From: Dioszegia crocea
Lineage: Eukaryota; Basidiomycota; Tremellomycetes; Tremellales; Bulleribasidiaceae
Assembly: GCA_001600615.1 (NCBI GenBank)
Contig: BCKK01000009.1
Span: 558,156-622,155, forward strand
DNA length: 64,000 bases
Direction of reading: 5' to 3'
In this document: positions 21,738 to 34,191 of the stretch, one piece after another
How positions within the stretch are numbered: the stretch's first letter is position 1
Layout of the letters: every line of letters begins with the position of its first letter
The notes under the pieces: model-generated
The model's database searches: none
Seen by the model: only the letters and a program-made list of their open reading frames with translations
What the model was told of the DNA's origin: nothing
Position numbers and translations under genes: made by a program

Positions 21738-23946
21738 ATGTCAGACCAACCGCAGGATTTGTCCTTCAAAGGTGAGTTTGCTCGCCTTTCTCTGGCCCAA
21801 ATTGGCGCAGAAGTGGCAGAGCTACAGCTGATCCTCAGTGCTTAGCCTCCTCAGTAAAGAGCGGGGTGTGTATGGTTTGCGGAATGGTGACCATGAGCGA
21901 TACAGGTAAGCTGAAGGATTCGAAATCTCTAGGACTTAGCTGATATAGTCAGGAAGCACTGCGCGAATAAGATACATAGGCTAAGACTCAGCACGGGTCT
22001 TACAGCCGGCAAGAAGGGTTACAAGAAGCCTGCCGAGGTCACCATTGCGACTGTCAAGGATGTCAAGTGAGTAGACAGCATCAACCGAATGCAAAGATGG
22101 CCGGCCCTAGCTGACTTCTAGACATCTCCAACTCTTACTCTTCTCAGCCGAACGAGCTCTCGCCCACTCACACGAGCTCAAAGCCCTACACGCCCGTCCA
22201 AACCCCCCACCGGGCTCATCGAAGAAAGATCAGCTATCCTGGCTCCGTCGTGCTCTAAAATACTCCACATCCCTCCACGCCATCGCCTCCTCCCTCGCCT
22301 CGTCCCCCGGCCGAATGTCTCAACAGACCCTCGCCGAGATCACCATCTACCACCTATCAATCATCTCCGAGCTCTCCTTCGAGCGCGCAAACTGGGCCGA
22401 GACCATCACTTCTCTCGCTGTCCGACGTCGACTCTTGGCAACATTCGCCGAAGCCGCTAGAGACTCATACGACCAAGCTCTAGCTCTGGAGTTTATGGAC
22501 GCGTACGACCCTCTCATCCGATTCTCAGCATACAAACTTGGTCGTGCCGAATCGCACGATATCCTGGGCGTCGTCGGTGATATCGATGGTGAAATGCAGG
22601 AAGAGGCATTACCAGGCGTGGAAAGTCTTGTGGCGGGCCTAAGGGAAGAATTGGGTAGTCAAGAGTTAGAGGAAGGAAGGAGGAAATTGGAGGATGTGAA
22701 GTTTGCAGGTGAAAGTATTGAGATGCGCTCAGCGGAGATGGTGGGTGTCATGACGAAAGTCCAAGCTGCGCTAGAAGGGATGGCAGGGAAGGGAAGGGGG
22801 ATGAGAGGGTGGGATAGGGTTTTGGGCGTCTTGGGCGAGGCGGAAGGTGTCGCTAAGCGTTTAGTCGATGATCACGAGGTGGGTTTATCTTACTTCGCAT
22901 TCAGGAACCTTTGCTAACATTTTAGGCGTCTGGCGCTTCAAACCCGCTCCGATCAGCAGAGACCTCTCAGTCATTAGCCAAAACACATCAGTACATCATC
23001 CACCTCTTACTCATCCACCGGATCCGACGCGATCTCCTCCTTGCCGATTCTCTCCTCTCAACGTCCAAAGTCCTCCCTGCGGACATTACGACGTTCAAGG
23101 TATCTGGCGGAAAGGCCAAGCTTGAAGAAGCGGTCAAAACGCTTGCGGGCTTGATCAAGCTTTATGATCAGGTGTTGCAGTCTTTGGGCCAGATTAGGGG
23201 ACTGGCGCTTGTGGAGGAACGGGAAGAGGTCAGGGTTGGAGTGGAAGGTCTCGAGAGTTATTATCAGGCAAAGAGGTGAGTCATACTTCGCGGAAATGAA
23301 TGGGCATTGGTATGATGGCTTGCTGACTTGCAGAAACTTCCTCTTAGCGCGACTACACACAATCCACCCCACACCCTCCTTCGCGTCTTCCATCCGCCTC
23401 CTTGAGCGCTCAACGACTCTCGCCCGCCAAGCCCGGAACTCCCTCTTTGACTCCGGCCTGACAATTGCCGAACCCATCACTCCTCTCACTCTCGACAACC
23501 TCACCTCTCTCGAGTCGGACATCTCAACGCTTGAAATAGCGGCCAAGCGGGCATTGTTTGCTGAACGAGTGGAAAAACCAGTCTTTTTCGATAATGCCTT
23601 CAACTATATCGAGATGCCAATGGACGAACTTGTTTATCGGGCTGGGAAGGGACCGAAGCCTGAGATTCAGGCTGAGGTACCGACGGCGGTGGTGTCGGGC
23701 TTGATTGGGAAGGTTGCGGGCAAAAAGGCGCAGGAAGTCGTTGAGGTTGTTGAGGGTGTGCCGGAGAGGGTTAAGGGGCTTGCGAGGAGTACGAGAGAGA
23801 GTACACCGTCTGTCTCTGTTCGGACGTGGGGCGCTGGAGCGGCAGAGGGAGATGAGGGCGAGGAGGATGAAGATGAGGATATGGAGGAGAAGAAGGCTGG
23901 GCAGGGAAAGAAGGGGTGGTTGGGCGGATGGTTTGGGAGAGGTTGA
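21738..23946 (+). CDS. SRP68: Signal recognition particle subunit SRP68
   Basis: The largest SRP protein; with SRP72 it binds the S domain of SRP RNA and supports co-translational targeting to the ER. Six exons (21738-21771, 21839-21905, 21953-22066, 22122-22878, 22926-23275, 23334-23946) give 644 residues. The N-terminal RNA-binding region shows GVYGLRNGDHERYRKHCANK and a following HRLRL, equivalent to the RYRxYCxRRxRRLRK motif of the family. Then come LLLFSAERALAHSHELK and a helical-repeat middle. The conserved KPVFFDNAFNYIEMP lies near residue 520. The C-terminus is acidic then basic (EEDEDEDMEEKKAGQGKKGW). The divergent neighbour is LSM7. Confidence 0.92.
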
Positions 23947-24233
23947 GATGGGGATCTGGTTCGAGGTCATGGATGGGCATGTTTGTCTTGGCTGATGGTG
24001 TTTGCGCATTGACATTTGGACATTGACTGCGGGGAATGAACAGACGCTCTTTACTGACAAGCCGAAGTCCGACATTCTAGCCAGAGCATAGTCAATACAT
24101 CAAGGTCATCAGGCAGATATACATACCAACGCGATCTAACAAGTACTGGAAATGAACGCGGACAGTCGTTCAGCTCACACAGCGCGAGCTATGTTCGTAT
24201 CTGTCCATACTCCTCCCAATTACTTCTAATCGC

Positions 24234-25385
24234 TTAGCGGTTATAGTGTCCTCGAGCTGATACGCCGCGGACGTCGTGATTTATCTTCACCCTCAAACCG
24301 CCCCATTGGACCAGGGGGCCGATGAACAGTAACGCTACCGCCGCGACACAAAGCCTAATAATAATCAGCTCTTTGTTAGACGTGACTCAATGCCGCCACC
24401 GAAACACCGATCCGCGGCTTGCAATTGTGGCCAATATCATGTGGCATCACTCACATTGAACCCCCCGACCCAAATTCCGCCTGGAGATTCTGCTGCTCCC
24501 ACTTATTGACTTCAACCACGCCAACGGTCATTGTGATGATGACGACGATGACAATGACGAAAGAGACAATGAGCATCCATCGGCCGTACCATCCTCGAAT
24601 GATGAAGTAAAGTCTGTCCTTTTCCCGGGTGTCTGAGTCGAGAACAAAGTACCACTGTTTTGGATCTTGTGTGTCCGGGTTTTGATCCTTCGGGTTCTTC
24701 GGCAGCTCTTTTATAGTTTTGGGATAGCCAACCGTGTATGCCCATAAGAGCATGAGGCTGTATGCGAACATGATGAGGAGTGCTTCAGTGATCAGCTTAC
24801 CCGACTGGCTTAGTCTGCTAACTCCTGCCGAAGGACACACTCACCGACGACTAACAAGTGTGAAACGGGGGAAAGCAGCTTGCTCAAACCCCTGACCATT
24901 CAGCTCACAAATCTTGACAAACAGGACAATTAATTGCCTTTCCACTCCAGGGGGAATCCCGACACTCACGTCGACATTTCAATAGCAAGTATACTATCTC
25001 CCGTTTCTGCAGATCGAGGCAATGTCCAAGCCACATGCTTGACACATTTACCCTTCTCAAGCATATCCACCAAGTTGTAATTCCACTCACACCACCCAAA
25101 CGTTCCCAGTCCCCACGAACGAAGAGTCTTTGATTCGACATCTCCATCGATCTTGATGGTAGAAGCCATAGTCTGATTGATGGTGACTAGCCAGGGCAGT
25201 CTGCCTAACTCTCCACCTTTCATATCCACGTCGTATCCCGCAGATGTAAAGTAGGCGACTACGAGTAGGACGGCGGTCGCTAGGGATAAGAGGAGGGCAA
25301 TCATGTGATAGACTTTTCCATGCTCCAGGATGATTTTGGGTCGAGAGGGTACGTGAGGCGTCTTTTCTGCAGGCGTGGTCGACAT
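24234..25385 (-). CDS. Four-TM membrane protein, Sur7/PalI (claudin-like) type
   Basis: Four exons (24970-25385, 24845-24891, 24455-24782, 24234-24354) give 303 residues. The four membrane spans lie at MIALLLSLATAVLLVVAYF, LLVVALLIMFAYSLMLLW, MLIVSFVIVIVVIITMTV and CVAAVALLFIGPLVQ. The first extracellular loop holds GLGTFGWCEWNY and a second cysteine (KGKCVKH), the layout of fungal Sur7/PalI (Rim9) proteins and animal claudins. The fungal relatives work in eisosomes or in pH sensing; which applies here cannot be told. Sequence similarity beyond topology and the GxFGxC motif is weak by eye, so the family call is tentative. Confidence 0.6.
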
Positions 25386-25830
25386 CTTGGACAGGCCCTC
25401 TTGGTGGCTAGGGCTTGTCGGTAAGTACTCCTGATCAAGGTGTGTTGCTTAGTGCGCTCTTGGATGGCCGGTATTGCAGGGAGTATCCTCTCGAGTGAAT
25501 GAATCCTCCTCATAATTTGTGGGGGCATAAGTCTGTCAATCCTCCTCCATTATGACTGATGCAGGGGATAAGGGCAATTTCATCAAAGGATCAGAGTTGT
25601 ACCTCGGTGCCACAAGGGCGCGCACGGACACCTGAAACAGCCCAAATTACCCCTTCCAGTAACGCCGAGACGGGGAATGTGGAGAAGCCGGAAATAGAGA
25701 CGGGTGACCGAATGACCGCATACTTGTGTGTCTACGCGTTGCACAGCTCGCTGCTCGGTTATAAGTAGCTCGCTGACTACATCTATCCCTCGTACATCAC
25801 CTCTCATCCTTCCCTCAAGTATCATTCAAA
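25386..25830. other. Divergent promoter between the four-TM gene and GAD
   Basis: Contains a TATAAG element at about 25760 followed by a CT-rich leader before the GAD ATG at 25831. Nothing else was recognised. Confidence 0.5.
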
Positions 25831-28151
25831 ATGGCGCTCGCTCGACACGTCGACGCCGACAAGCTCATCGCTCAGTCAAGGGATCACCCTATCCACAAAC
25901 ACGCTGGGAAGAGGTACGTCTACCGGCTGACGAACGTGTCTGGAGGTTGGCTGATGTGTATCATAGGGCTGATCTCCATGGTATTGCCTATGCCTCGCGA
26001 TATGAGATCGATACCGAGCTGCCGAGGTATAAGATGCCTGATACCGGTGTCGACCCCAAGGCTGCGTATCAGCTCCTGCATGATGAGTTGCAGCTCGGTC
26101 AGTTGAGTGCCTCCAGAACAGGCATAGGGTGAAGCTGACGTAGTAGACGGAAACCCCAACATGAACTTGGCCTCGTGAGTTCGAGGCTACTTCCCCGATG
26201 TGACGAGGGCCATGAGCTGATGGGACAGGTTCGTCCACACTTGGGTCCCTGATGAGTGTCAGAAACTTATGGAGGAGAACCTCAATAAGGTGAGCTGACT
26301 GATTGGCACAGTTGACTCGATGCAAATGTAATCTTAGCTGACACATCCAGAATCTGGTCGACCAAGACGAGTACCCCGCCGCTCAGCAGATCCATGAACG
26401 CTGCGTAGTACGTGTCCCCTTCAATCCCTTGGCTGACCCTCATCTTCCAGCCATCAAGCTGATTCCAGTCCATGATAGCAAACCTCTGGCACGCCCCAGG
26501 TGACTCAGCTTCGGCGATCGGCACAGCCACCACCGGATCCTCCGAAGCTATCATGCTCGGCGGTCTCTCCTTGAAACGGCGATGGCAGGACAAGATGAAG
26601 GCTGCAGGGAAGGATATTCACAATCCTGGGCCTAATATCGTCATGGGTGCCGAAGCTCAGGTGGCTTTGGAGAAGTTTGCGAGGTACTTTGAGGTCGAGT
26701 GCAGGCTTGTCCCTGTTACTCCTGAGGTGAGCTGTGTCGATTATGCTAATTTTACGAATCAGAGCTGACCTGATAGAGCAACTTCGTGATGGATACCAAA
26801 GACGCAATGAAGTTCGTGGATGAGAACACTATTGGAGTTTTTGTGTAAGTCTAGCCTGATCTGCGCTACGCTGGTATGATTGCTGACTATGCAGTATTCT
26901 AGGTTCGACCTACACTGGCGTCTTTGAGTCGGTCTCGGAGATGTCGGCCGAGCTCGACGCGTACGAGGCCAAGACCGGGATTCACGTTCCTATCCATGTC
27001 GACGCTGCGTCTGGTGGATTCGTAGCGTGAGTTCGCAGATTCTAGGTGTTCCGGAAATTTGCCAGAGCTGATCTGTCAGACCCTTCGCCTACCCTCACTA
27101 TCAGTGGGACTTCAAGCTCCCTCGTGTCCAAAGGTGAGCTAACGATCGGAAAAAGGCTTCTGAAGATAGCTGACATTGCAGTATCAACGCCTCAGGCCAC
27201 AAGTACGGAATGAGTGAGTCAGCCTGGCCTGCATCGATGACGGGTCTGTTGCTGACTGCCAGGTTCTGTCGGTGTCGGATGGATCATCTGGCGCAGCCCC
27301 GAATTCCTCCCCAAGGACCTCATTTTCGAGCTCCACTACCTCGGTCAAACCGACTACTCTTACAACTTGAACTTTTCCCGTCCCGCTCATCCCATCCTGG
27401 CCCAGATGTTCAACTGTACGTATCATCACCGCCCACACGCTGACATCCAGTCATCAACCTGGGTTTCTCAGGATATCGTCGAATCATGCTCAACAACCTA
27501 TCCAAAGCACGACTCATCTCCCGCGCACTTGAAAATTCAGGATATTACTCTATCCTCTCCAACATCCATCGCGCCAAGCCCACTCCTGGTCTATCGGAAT
27601 TGGCAGGCAAAGTCATCAAGGGTGAAAACCCGCTCGATGAGGAGGGTGCGGCGTTCTATAATGAAGGACTGCCGGTGGTTTCGTTCCGCTTCACGGATGA
27701 AATCAAGGCGCAATACCCGGATGTCAAGCAGGCTTGGGTACAGGAGCAATTGAGGGCGATTGGGTGGATTGTACCCAAGTGAGTTTACCGGATCCCAGTC
27801 CCAAGCTTGGTTGTAGATGGTACATCGAAGCTGACTCTGTAGCTATCCCCTCCCTCCTGCTGTTGAGGACATCGAGATTCTCCGCGTCGTCATTCGAGAG
27901 TCACTCTCTGGCGATCTCGTCCGTAAACTCATAACCGACATCTTGACCGTCACTGAGACTCTCCTCGTCAGCGGCGGACCTAGCATCAGCATGATGATGG
28001 CTGCTCGGGGCTCAGTCAAGGAGAAGCAGGCGCCGACCAAGCATGATGATTTAGCCAAGGGGGATATCAAGGTGAGCTGCCAATCCCCCGACCACGGAAT
28101 TAAGCTGATGCAGCGCAGGAGAATACCTCGACCTGGGCAAAGCCTTGTTAG
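25831..28151 (+). CDS. GAD1: Glutamate decarboxylase (PLP-dependent)
   Basis: Converts L-glutamate to GABA and CO2, the first step of the GABA shunt, in the cytosol. Fourteen exons from 25831 to 28151 join without frame conflict to 548 residues. Recognisable blocks are DGNPNMNLASF, LWHAPGDSASAIGTATTGSS (cofactor phosphate region), HVDAASGGFVAPF with the PLP-pairing aspartate, and SINASGHKYGM with the Schiff-base lysine at residue 298. These are followed by VGWIIWRSPEFLP and LNFSRPAHPILAQMFN. The tail is short, ENTSTWAKPC-stop, so it lacks the calmodulin-binding extension of plant enzymes. A TATA-like element lies about 70 bp upstream. Exons as short as 28-33 nt occur. The 3' end is convergent with the formin gene, 113 bp away. 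Confidence 0.95.
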
Positions 28152-28264
28152 GTGGCAGGCGACGGATGTAGGTCAGAAGTCTGAAAAGTCACAAAAGTGA
28201 ACGAACGCTTGAGATGTATACAAATTCATGCAGTGATGAAATTCTCAGTCAAGATATCCTACAT

Positions 28265-31200
28265 CTACGCGGCCCCACCCCTAGGCTTATCTGGCACCCT
28301 CACACTCCCTTTACCATCCAAAAACATCTTGCTCAACCTGACTCCTCCACCCCGACTCATCGTTCCCGATTCCCGCATCGTTCGCTCTCTACGGGTCACA
28401 CCGCCATGGATAGACCGTATAGCCTCGTCCAACTCCCCCTTGGACAGCGTACCCCGCACTGTCCCTTTCGCTCTCGCCATAGTTCCCATTCGTCCAAGTC
28501 TGGATGCGGTGCCTTCTGGCCCATTGGTCGAAGGCGGAAGGAGCAACGAAGGTGTTGGCAGCGCCTTGAGCGTGCTAGCTTGTGAAGTGTCGGATCCCTG
28601 GATTTTGTGTCCCGCACCTTTGCCCTCTTTCCCATCGTCTTCGTCATCCACCACCACCTTCGCAGCTGCAGCAGCCAACAGGCTCGCATGCCCATTGACT
28701 CGCTCTCCTGGCAATTTTGTCCGATTCTTATTCTTCCCATCCTGGAGTAGATGTCGGCTCATCTCAGCTGCTGCCTTCTGCAGACCGGCCGAGAATCCCG
28801 AAATTGTGCTGAACAGCTCTTCGATCTTCCCATCCTTCCCTTCCCCGAAGTACGTCAAGAGGGAAGAAGATTCCGATTGGAGCTCGGCGCGCATTCGGAG
28901 GAGCTTGTCGGTCTGGGGTTGAGCCGTGCGGATGAAAGGCGTAAGGGTGGAGACGAAGGTATCAGTTTCGGAAGAAGCACGATGAAGGGCTGTTTCGGTC
29001 TCGGCGTGTTTGAGACCTCTTTGGAGGGTGTCGACCGTATTGGAGAGTTCATTCAGGTCGACTGTGGGGCATCAGCAGCCGCCTACTAGCAGATGGATAA
29101 GACATACGTCTAGCTGCGGCTTCAAGACTGGACATTTCTTCCGAAAATAGTATTAATCGAGCATTGGCCTTTAACAATGTCGACGCGAGGTAGTGCAAAA
29201 GCGTAGGGCACTTGGGCTGATTCGTCCTCGTCTCTTTCATCTAGGCAAATCAGCCTTTTGAAGACACAAAATCTTCAAGCGGTATACTCACCTTAAGCAA
29301 ATCGCCCATCCTAAAGCCCGTGGCATTCCCCCTAAAAGTTCCCCCGTTCAACCTGTTTCCCAAACGCAATACCAATCCCAAAACCTCTCTAAACCGCTCA
29401 CTTCCCCTAACTTCAATCATCGCCGCTCTCAGAATACTCAGATCCGGCACCAGCTCCGCAATATGAAGCTCAAATCGCTGTTTGAACACCATGGCTTCGA
29501 TCCGGTCTCTAATCCGCGGGATGGTGCTGATTTCACGAAGGAACGAATCAGGCTTAGCGAGCTTGGTGATATCCCCTTCGAATGTCCGTAGACGTTCTGC
29601 TTCTTCCGGCGAAGGTAGCATGCGCACCAGCATGGCTAGATCGTCAACTGATAGTGTTTCTTCGTCACATTCGAGAATTGCGTTCTTGATGCGGAGAGGT
29701 GAGAGCCGGAGTCGAGCGAGCATGATTCCTACATTGTTCGATCGGGCTGATGGTTTCAGCTGATGCCTCCCGGCCAGCAGTTGAGACTCACTGATATCCA
29801 GAACTGAAATGACTGTCGGGACTCGACTGGCCGCGGGAGCACGGGCAGTTTTGGCAGGCGCGTCCATCCGGAACACATCGACAACATCGTCAAAAAACTC
29901 ATCTCCGTCTCCCAGGTCCAGCGTCTGCCATACTGTGCTCTGACTTGGCATCGGAGCCATTTTGGACCAAAAGAAGGGCTGTTGAGTGAGCTGTGATCAC
30001 CAACAGGGATGGCAAAACACTCACCTTTAGCTTGGGTCCTGCGGGTTGGGGCGGTTTTAGCGTGGTTTGTCTACTTAGGACCGGACGGTTCAGCGGTGCG
30101 GGCGGGGGAGGTGGTGGAGGGGGACCGGTCGTATTCTGAGCAGGAGCGGGTAGCGCAGGAAGACGAGGAGCGAGTGGTGGAGGTGGAGGTGGTGGTGGTG
30201 GTGGTGGGGGNNNNNNNNNNNNNNNNNNNNNNNNNNNNNNNNNNNNNNNNNNNNNNNNNNNNNNNNNNNNNNNNNNNNNNNNNNNNNNNNNNNNNNNNNN
30301 NNNNNNNNNNNNNNNNNNNNNGAAGGGGAACACACCGCGACATTGTGGCGAGCTGGGACTGCGAAGGTTTCCGCGACGAGGGAGGGGGAGGTGGTGGCGG
30401 AGGTGGCGGAGGCGGAGGCGGTGGTGGTGGTGCCGGTACAGACGATGGGAGTGGTGCTGAGGAAGCTACTGACACTCGCAGATCTTCCTGAAGATGTGCT
30501 TTCCCAGATTTGATAGCCGGCTTCTGGATCTGCGCCCTCAACTTTTCAACCTCTGTCCGAAGTGTCGAAATCTCCTCGGCCTGCTTGACGAAATGTGCCA
30601 CTGCCTGACTGGCGACGGTATGTGCGTCCGGTTTGCGAGTGACACCAATCGACTCAGGTTTTTCAATGTTGGAACTTTCCAGGTCGGCCGGGAGTTGGGG
30701 CATCAGCCTCGATCGGACAATGTCGAGTGCTCTTTCCAGGTATGAAACCGTCTTGCCCTGATCGGAGAGCTGAGCGTCCTTTTCTGCGATCTGCACCAAT
30801 CAGCTCGACAGATATCATCTCAAGCCAAAATACGGCACAGGACGCACCGTCTCCCGAGCTGCGGCAATCTCATCCAGAAGATTCCCAGCTCTTAGCTGTT
30901 CACGCTCCTTTAGGCTTTCTTGTCCTCCCGTCTCACTTTCGCTGAAGGCAACCGGAAGAAGATCCCGAGTGACGGCGAGAAATTGAATCATTATCGATCC
31001 AATGTCATTCCTTCTTCATCAGCTTTGCCTCCTGATTCAACAGGCCATCGCGAGACTCACACGTCGATCGCTCGAGTTAGATCTTCCGCCAAGCGCGCAA
31101 GTAAGCCAAGTGTCTGAGTCGGCAGATCACTACTTGAGTGAGCTGAATCCAGAAATGGAATATCTGAACTTACTCGTCCGACTGATTCTGAGCGAGCTGG

Positions 31201-33674
31201 CGAATGTGCCCGAATAACTCCTCCAACAGCTGAGATATCTCCACATTTTGATCTCCCACTCTGACCAGCTCATTCGAGGCAGCTTGAAGTGGCGTCAAAG
31301 CCTCCAAGAGGTGGATCTTGCGCGCTTCTTCAAAATCCTCCTCGGTCTCTTCCAGGTACACCGACATTTGCAAGACGAACCCGGCGGTGCATGATCGGTT
31401 CTGTAATGACTGTCAAGTCAGCTTTTGTCCGGTGCCAGAACTCACCTCCAGAACTTCATTCAGGCCTCGCCGCCGCAACTCTCCTCGTAAACTACATCGG
31501 TCCTCCAAAAGATCAGCGGCTCCAACCAGGGCGTTCAGAAAGGCGATAGCTCCAGTTCGCCATTCCCAAATTCCAACATCTGCATCTTCACCCGAGACTG
31601 GAATCAGACTCCGGATGAGCCATTCGAATCGGTATGCCTCATCTGTGAGGAGGGCAGATTCTGATAGTGCGTCGAGGACTAGCGGCTGGCCTTCGTCGGA
31701 TGATAGGACGCAAAGTGCGGATAGGAGGTCAACGATTTGCAACCGAAGTTTGAGATTCGGAGTGTGGACGGATAGGGCGATAGAATCAATCAGGGGAGGC
31801 CGGCCAAGGACTTCGCTAAATCCACGCTGTCATATCAGCAAAGTATGACCGATTGAGGAGGGAACGCACATTGGTGTTCATTATTGCTCGGAGGCATTTG
31901 ATCATTTCGGTGATGGCCTGCTCATGCACGTCGGCTCCATCTCTAGCTTTCAGACTCGCCGAGCGTAGGTGAGGCGCAAGAGTGTCCAGCCCATGCAGGT
32001 CTAATATCTGATCTATCCATGGTGTAGTCGCCGTCGACAGGGCGACACGGAGTGCCAATAAAGCCTTAATGAGACCGATATTTATTGACTTGCTGTTCAC
32101 GTCAGGTTGAGAGCCAGTGCAAAGATATGAAGCTTACGATTGTCGGATTGGCTTGAGTAGACTTGCCGGTGTCCCCTCTTCCTCTGCTCCGCCAGCCCAC
32201 CATCCCCACAATCCACCCGTGACCTGCTTTTCCAGCGGCATCTCGCTAACTTCCGACAAGCTGGATATGCTCCGTGTGGGAGATCTGACAGTGACTGCAC
32301 AAGCATCGATTGACTCTTGAGACGGCGTACCGCCAACGACCCAATTGCCTATACTCGCAATGGAGAGCTTCTTGCCCCAACCTCCTGTGTTCTTCGAGGT
32401 CGTCGCACTGGACGACGCGACAGATGTCCCGGTCATCTGAGGCAGAAGGCGGGCAAGGCCCGAGCTGGATGCAGCTGATAGTGAGGTGAAGATGGGGGAG
32501 GTCACCATCGGCGGAGATTGAAGAGGTGTAGCTTGGCACGGTGTAGGTGGAGCTGCGGCGGAGGAAGTGGTGTCATCGGGTGGGGAGTTCATGAATAAAG
32601 CCTCGAGCGAGCTTCCGATGCTAGTACCGCGCGTGTCTCGCCTGACGCGCGAGATAGCCGGAGTGAGATTCGGGTCTCCCGGTCTATGCGAGTTTTCGCG
32701 AGAGGGCGGAGGTGCCGGATGGTCATGGGCAATGTTCCGTTCGTGGAAGAGGCCAGAGAGGCGAGAGGGACCGCTGGCTGTGGGAGATGCGGTGAAGGTG
32801 GGAGGAGGAGATTGGAAAGCATCCTGTAAGGGAGATCTGAGAATTGAGCCTTTCCGCTGTCGACTGATGTAGGGCGATTGACGATCTTCCTTTGCCCCAT
32901 CCTTCGCCAGTAGCCAGTTCTCATCCACCGACATCTTCAGCCCCGTCACGCTGGGAGGTAGGACAAGCTCATCGCGGTCCGAGTACATTCGTGCGCGGCC
33001 AAGGTCCCGTATCTCCACCTTCCATTTCACCTGGCTCCGCCCGCGCATCGTCCCGGTATCCTCTCTGCTGTCGGCACTGGTCACGCTTGCCGCGCGAGAT
33101 CTGCCAGGACCAACAAGGTCGCTTTCGCGAATAGGAAGGCCGACGTCCGCGATGATGTTTGCGAGAACTGATGACAGAGTTTGGCTAGGATAGATGGGGT
33201 AATGGAATTGTAGCGAGCGGTCGGAAGTGGCGTTGGGTAGCTCGACGGTGATTGGGACAAGAGAGGTGGTGGGGATGAGAAGGCGGAATGTGTGGTATCC
33301 TAAAGGTGCGAGCTGAGTGTCCTTGGGAATAACGTCTACGACGGTCAGCTGAGGTCAAGACTTATCAAGTCGCAATTGGCGAAATGCTCACCAAGTTCAA
33401 ACGACGTGATCTCTTCCTCGGTCCACCAACTCCGCTCTCGCCGTTGCTTCACAGGCCACAAGACGTTTTCCCTCACCACTTCCGCCCTATCCCTTTCCTC
33501 GACAAAGCCATACTCATCCCTTTCGCCGCCGACTCGATCGTCTCGCGCTAACCTCTGCACAAGCTGTTCGGCGGTCTCGAGGAGGATTGCGTGTATCTCG
33601 AGGGGCTGCGCTCCATCATCTGGGAGATTGACGCGTATGGTATCAAACCCATTGCTTATGCCGACTTCTGTCAT
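28265..33674 (-). CDS. Formin (diaphanous-related, FH1-FH2), with assembly gap in FH1
   Basis: An actin nucleator/elongator for cables and the cytokinetic ring. Exons run from the ATG at 33672-33674 to the stop at 28265-28267. The N-terminal ~800 residues (31000-33670) include a putative GTPase-binding/FH3 region and Ser-rich linkers. A coiled coil follows (about 30480-31000). FH1 (about 30060-30440) is poly-proline in runs of 6-17 and is interrupted by 111 N. FH2 then begins with MAPMPSQSTVWQTL and continues with ARSNNVGIMLARLR, FELHIAELVPDLSILRAAMIE and VLGLVLRLGNRLNGGTFRGNATGF. The C-terminal GELDEAIRSIHGG followed by RRERTMRE may be a DAD-type autoregulatory helix (inference). Exact exon joins in the N-terminus are not resolved here. 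Confidence 0.9.
30211..30321. other. Assembly gap (111 N) in the formin FH1 tract
   Basis: The N run is flanked on both sides by GGT/GGA repeats encoding poly-proline on the minus strand. 111 is a multiple of three, and the left and right flanks keep the same open frame if the gap size is taken literally, but the true length is unknown. Confidence 0.98.
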
Positions 33675-34191
33675 ATCATGTCGTGCTAGAGCGTTGTAGG
33701 GTTGTTGACGAGGAATGTGAAGGGTAAACTTGGTCGTTGTGAGGACGTCCAGCCCCGTCGTGACGCGTCGCGTACGCTATCGTACAAAGTGGGACAAGTG
33801 GTCGATCGTGATACAAACACGCAGCATGGCGAGGGTATGAGTGTTCTCATCCTTTGCCACTCACTGGTATGCTTTAAGCTCTGCTCCGTGTTGAAACGTT
33901 GAGGGCCGCGTGTGGATGAGGGAGGCCCGAGCGCTGGAGACATTATCATTTCCCGCAAGCTGGCTGGGCTCGGAAGGCATGTCGAAAAGACGGTGCATGT
34001 ATGGCCGCAGAACACGCCTAACTGCTGTAGATACGAGTAGGAAGAATCTATCGCAGTGACTAAATGATATACACACTTGTCAGTTCTTCGCGCAAGGAGG
34101 GACCTCCGCCAACAATGCTGAAACCTGTATGCCGTAAGTGTGGCACTGACGAGAGTGGCGCCAGGCTCACCTTGCTTTTTGCCACCCACAC
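33675..34191. other. Region between the giant membrane-protein gene and the formin
   Basis: Likely 3' UTR of the upstream gene plus the formin promoter. A minus-strand open frame starting at 34225 can be spliced to a stop at 33861 (about 90 residues), but it overlaps the end of the giant gene on the same strand and its introns lack good branch sites. It is treated as unsupported. Confidence 0.4.
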
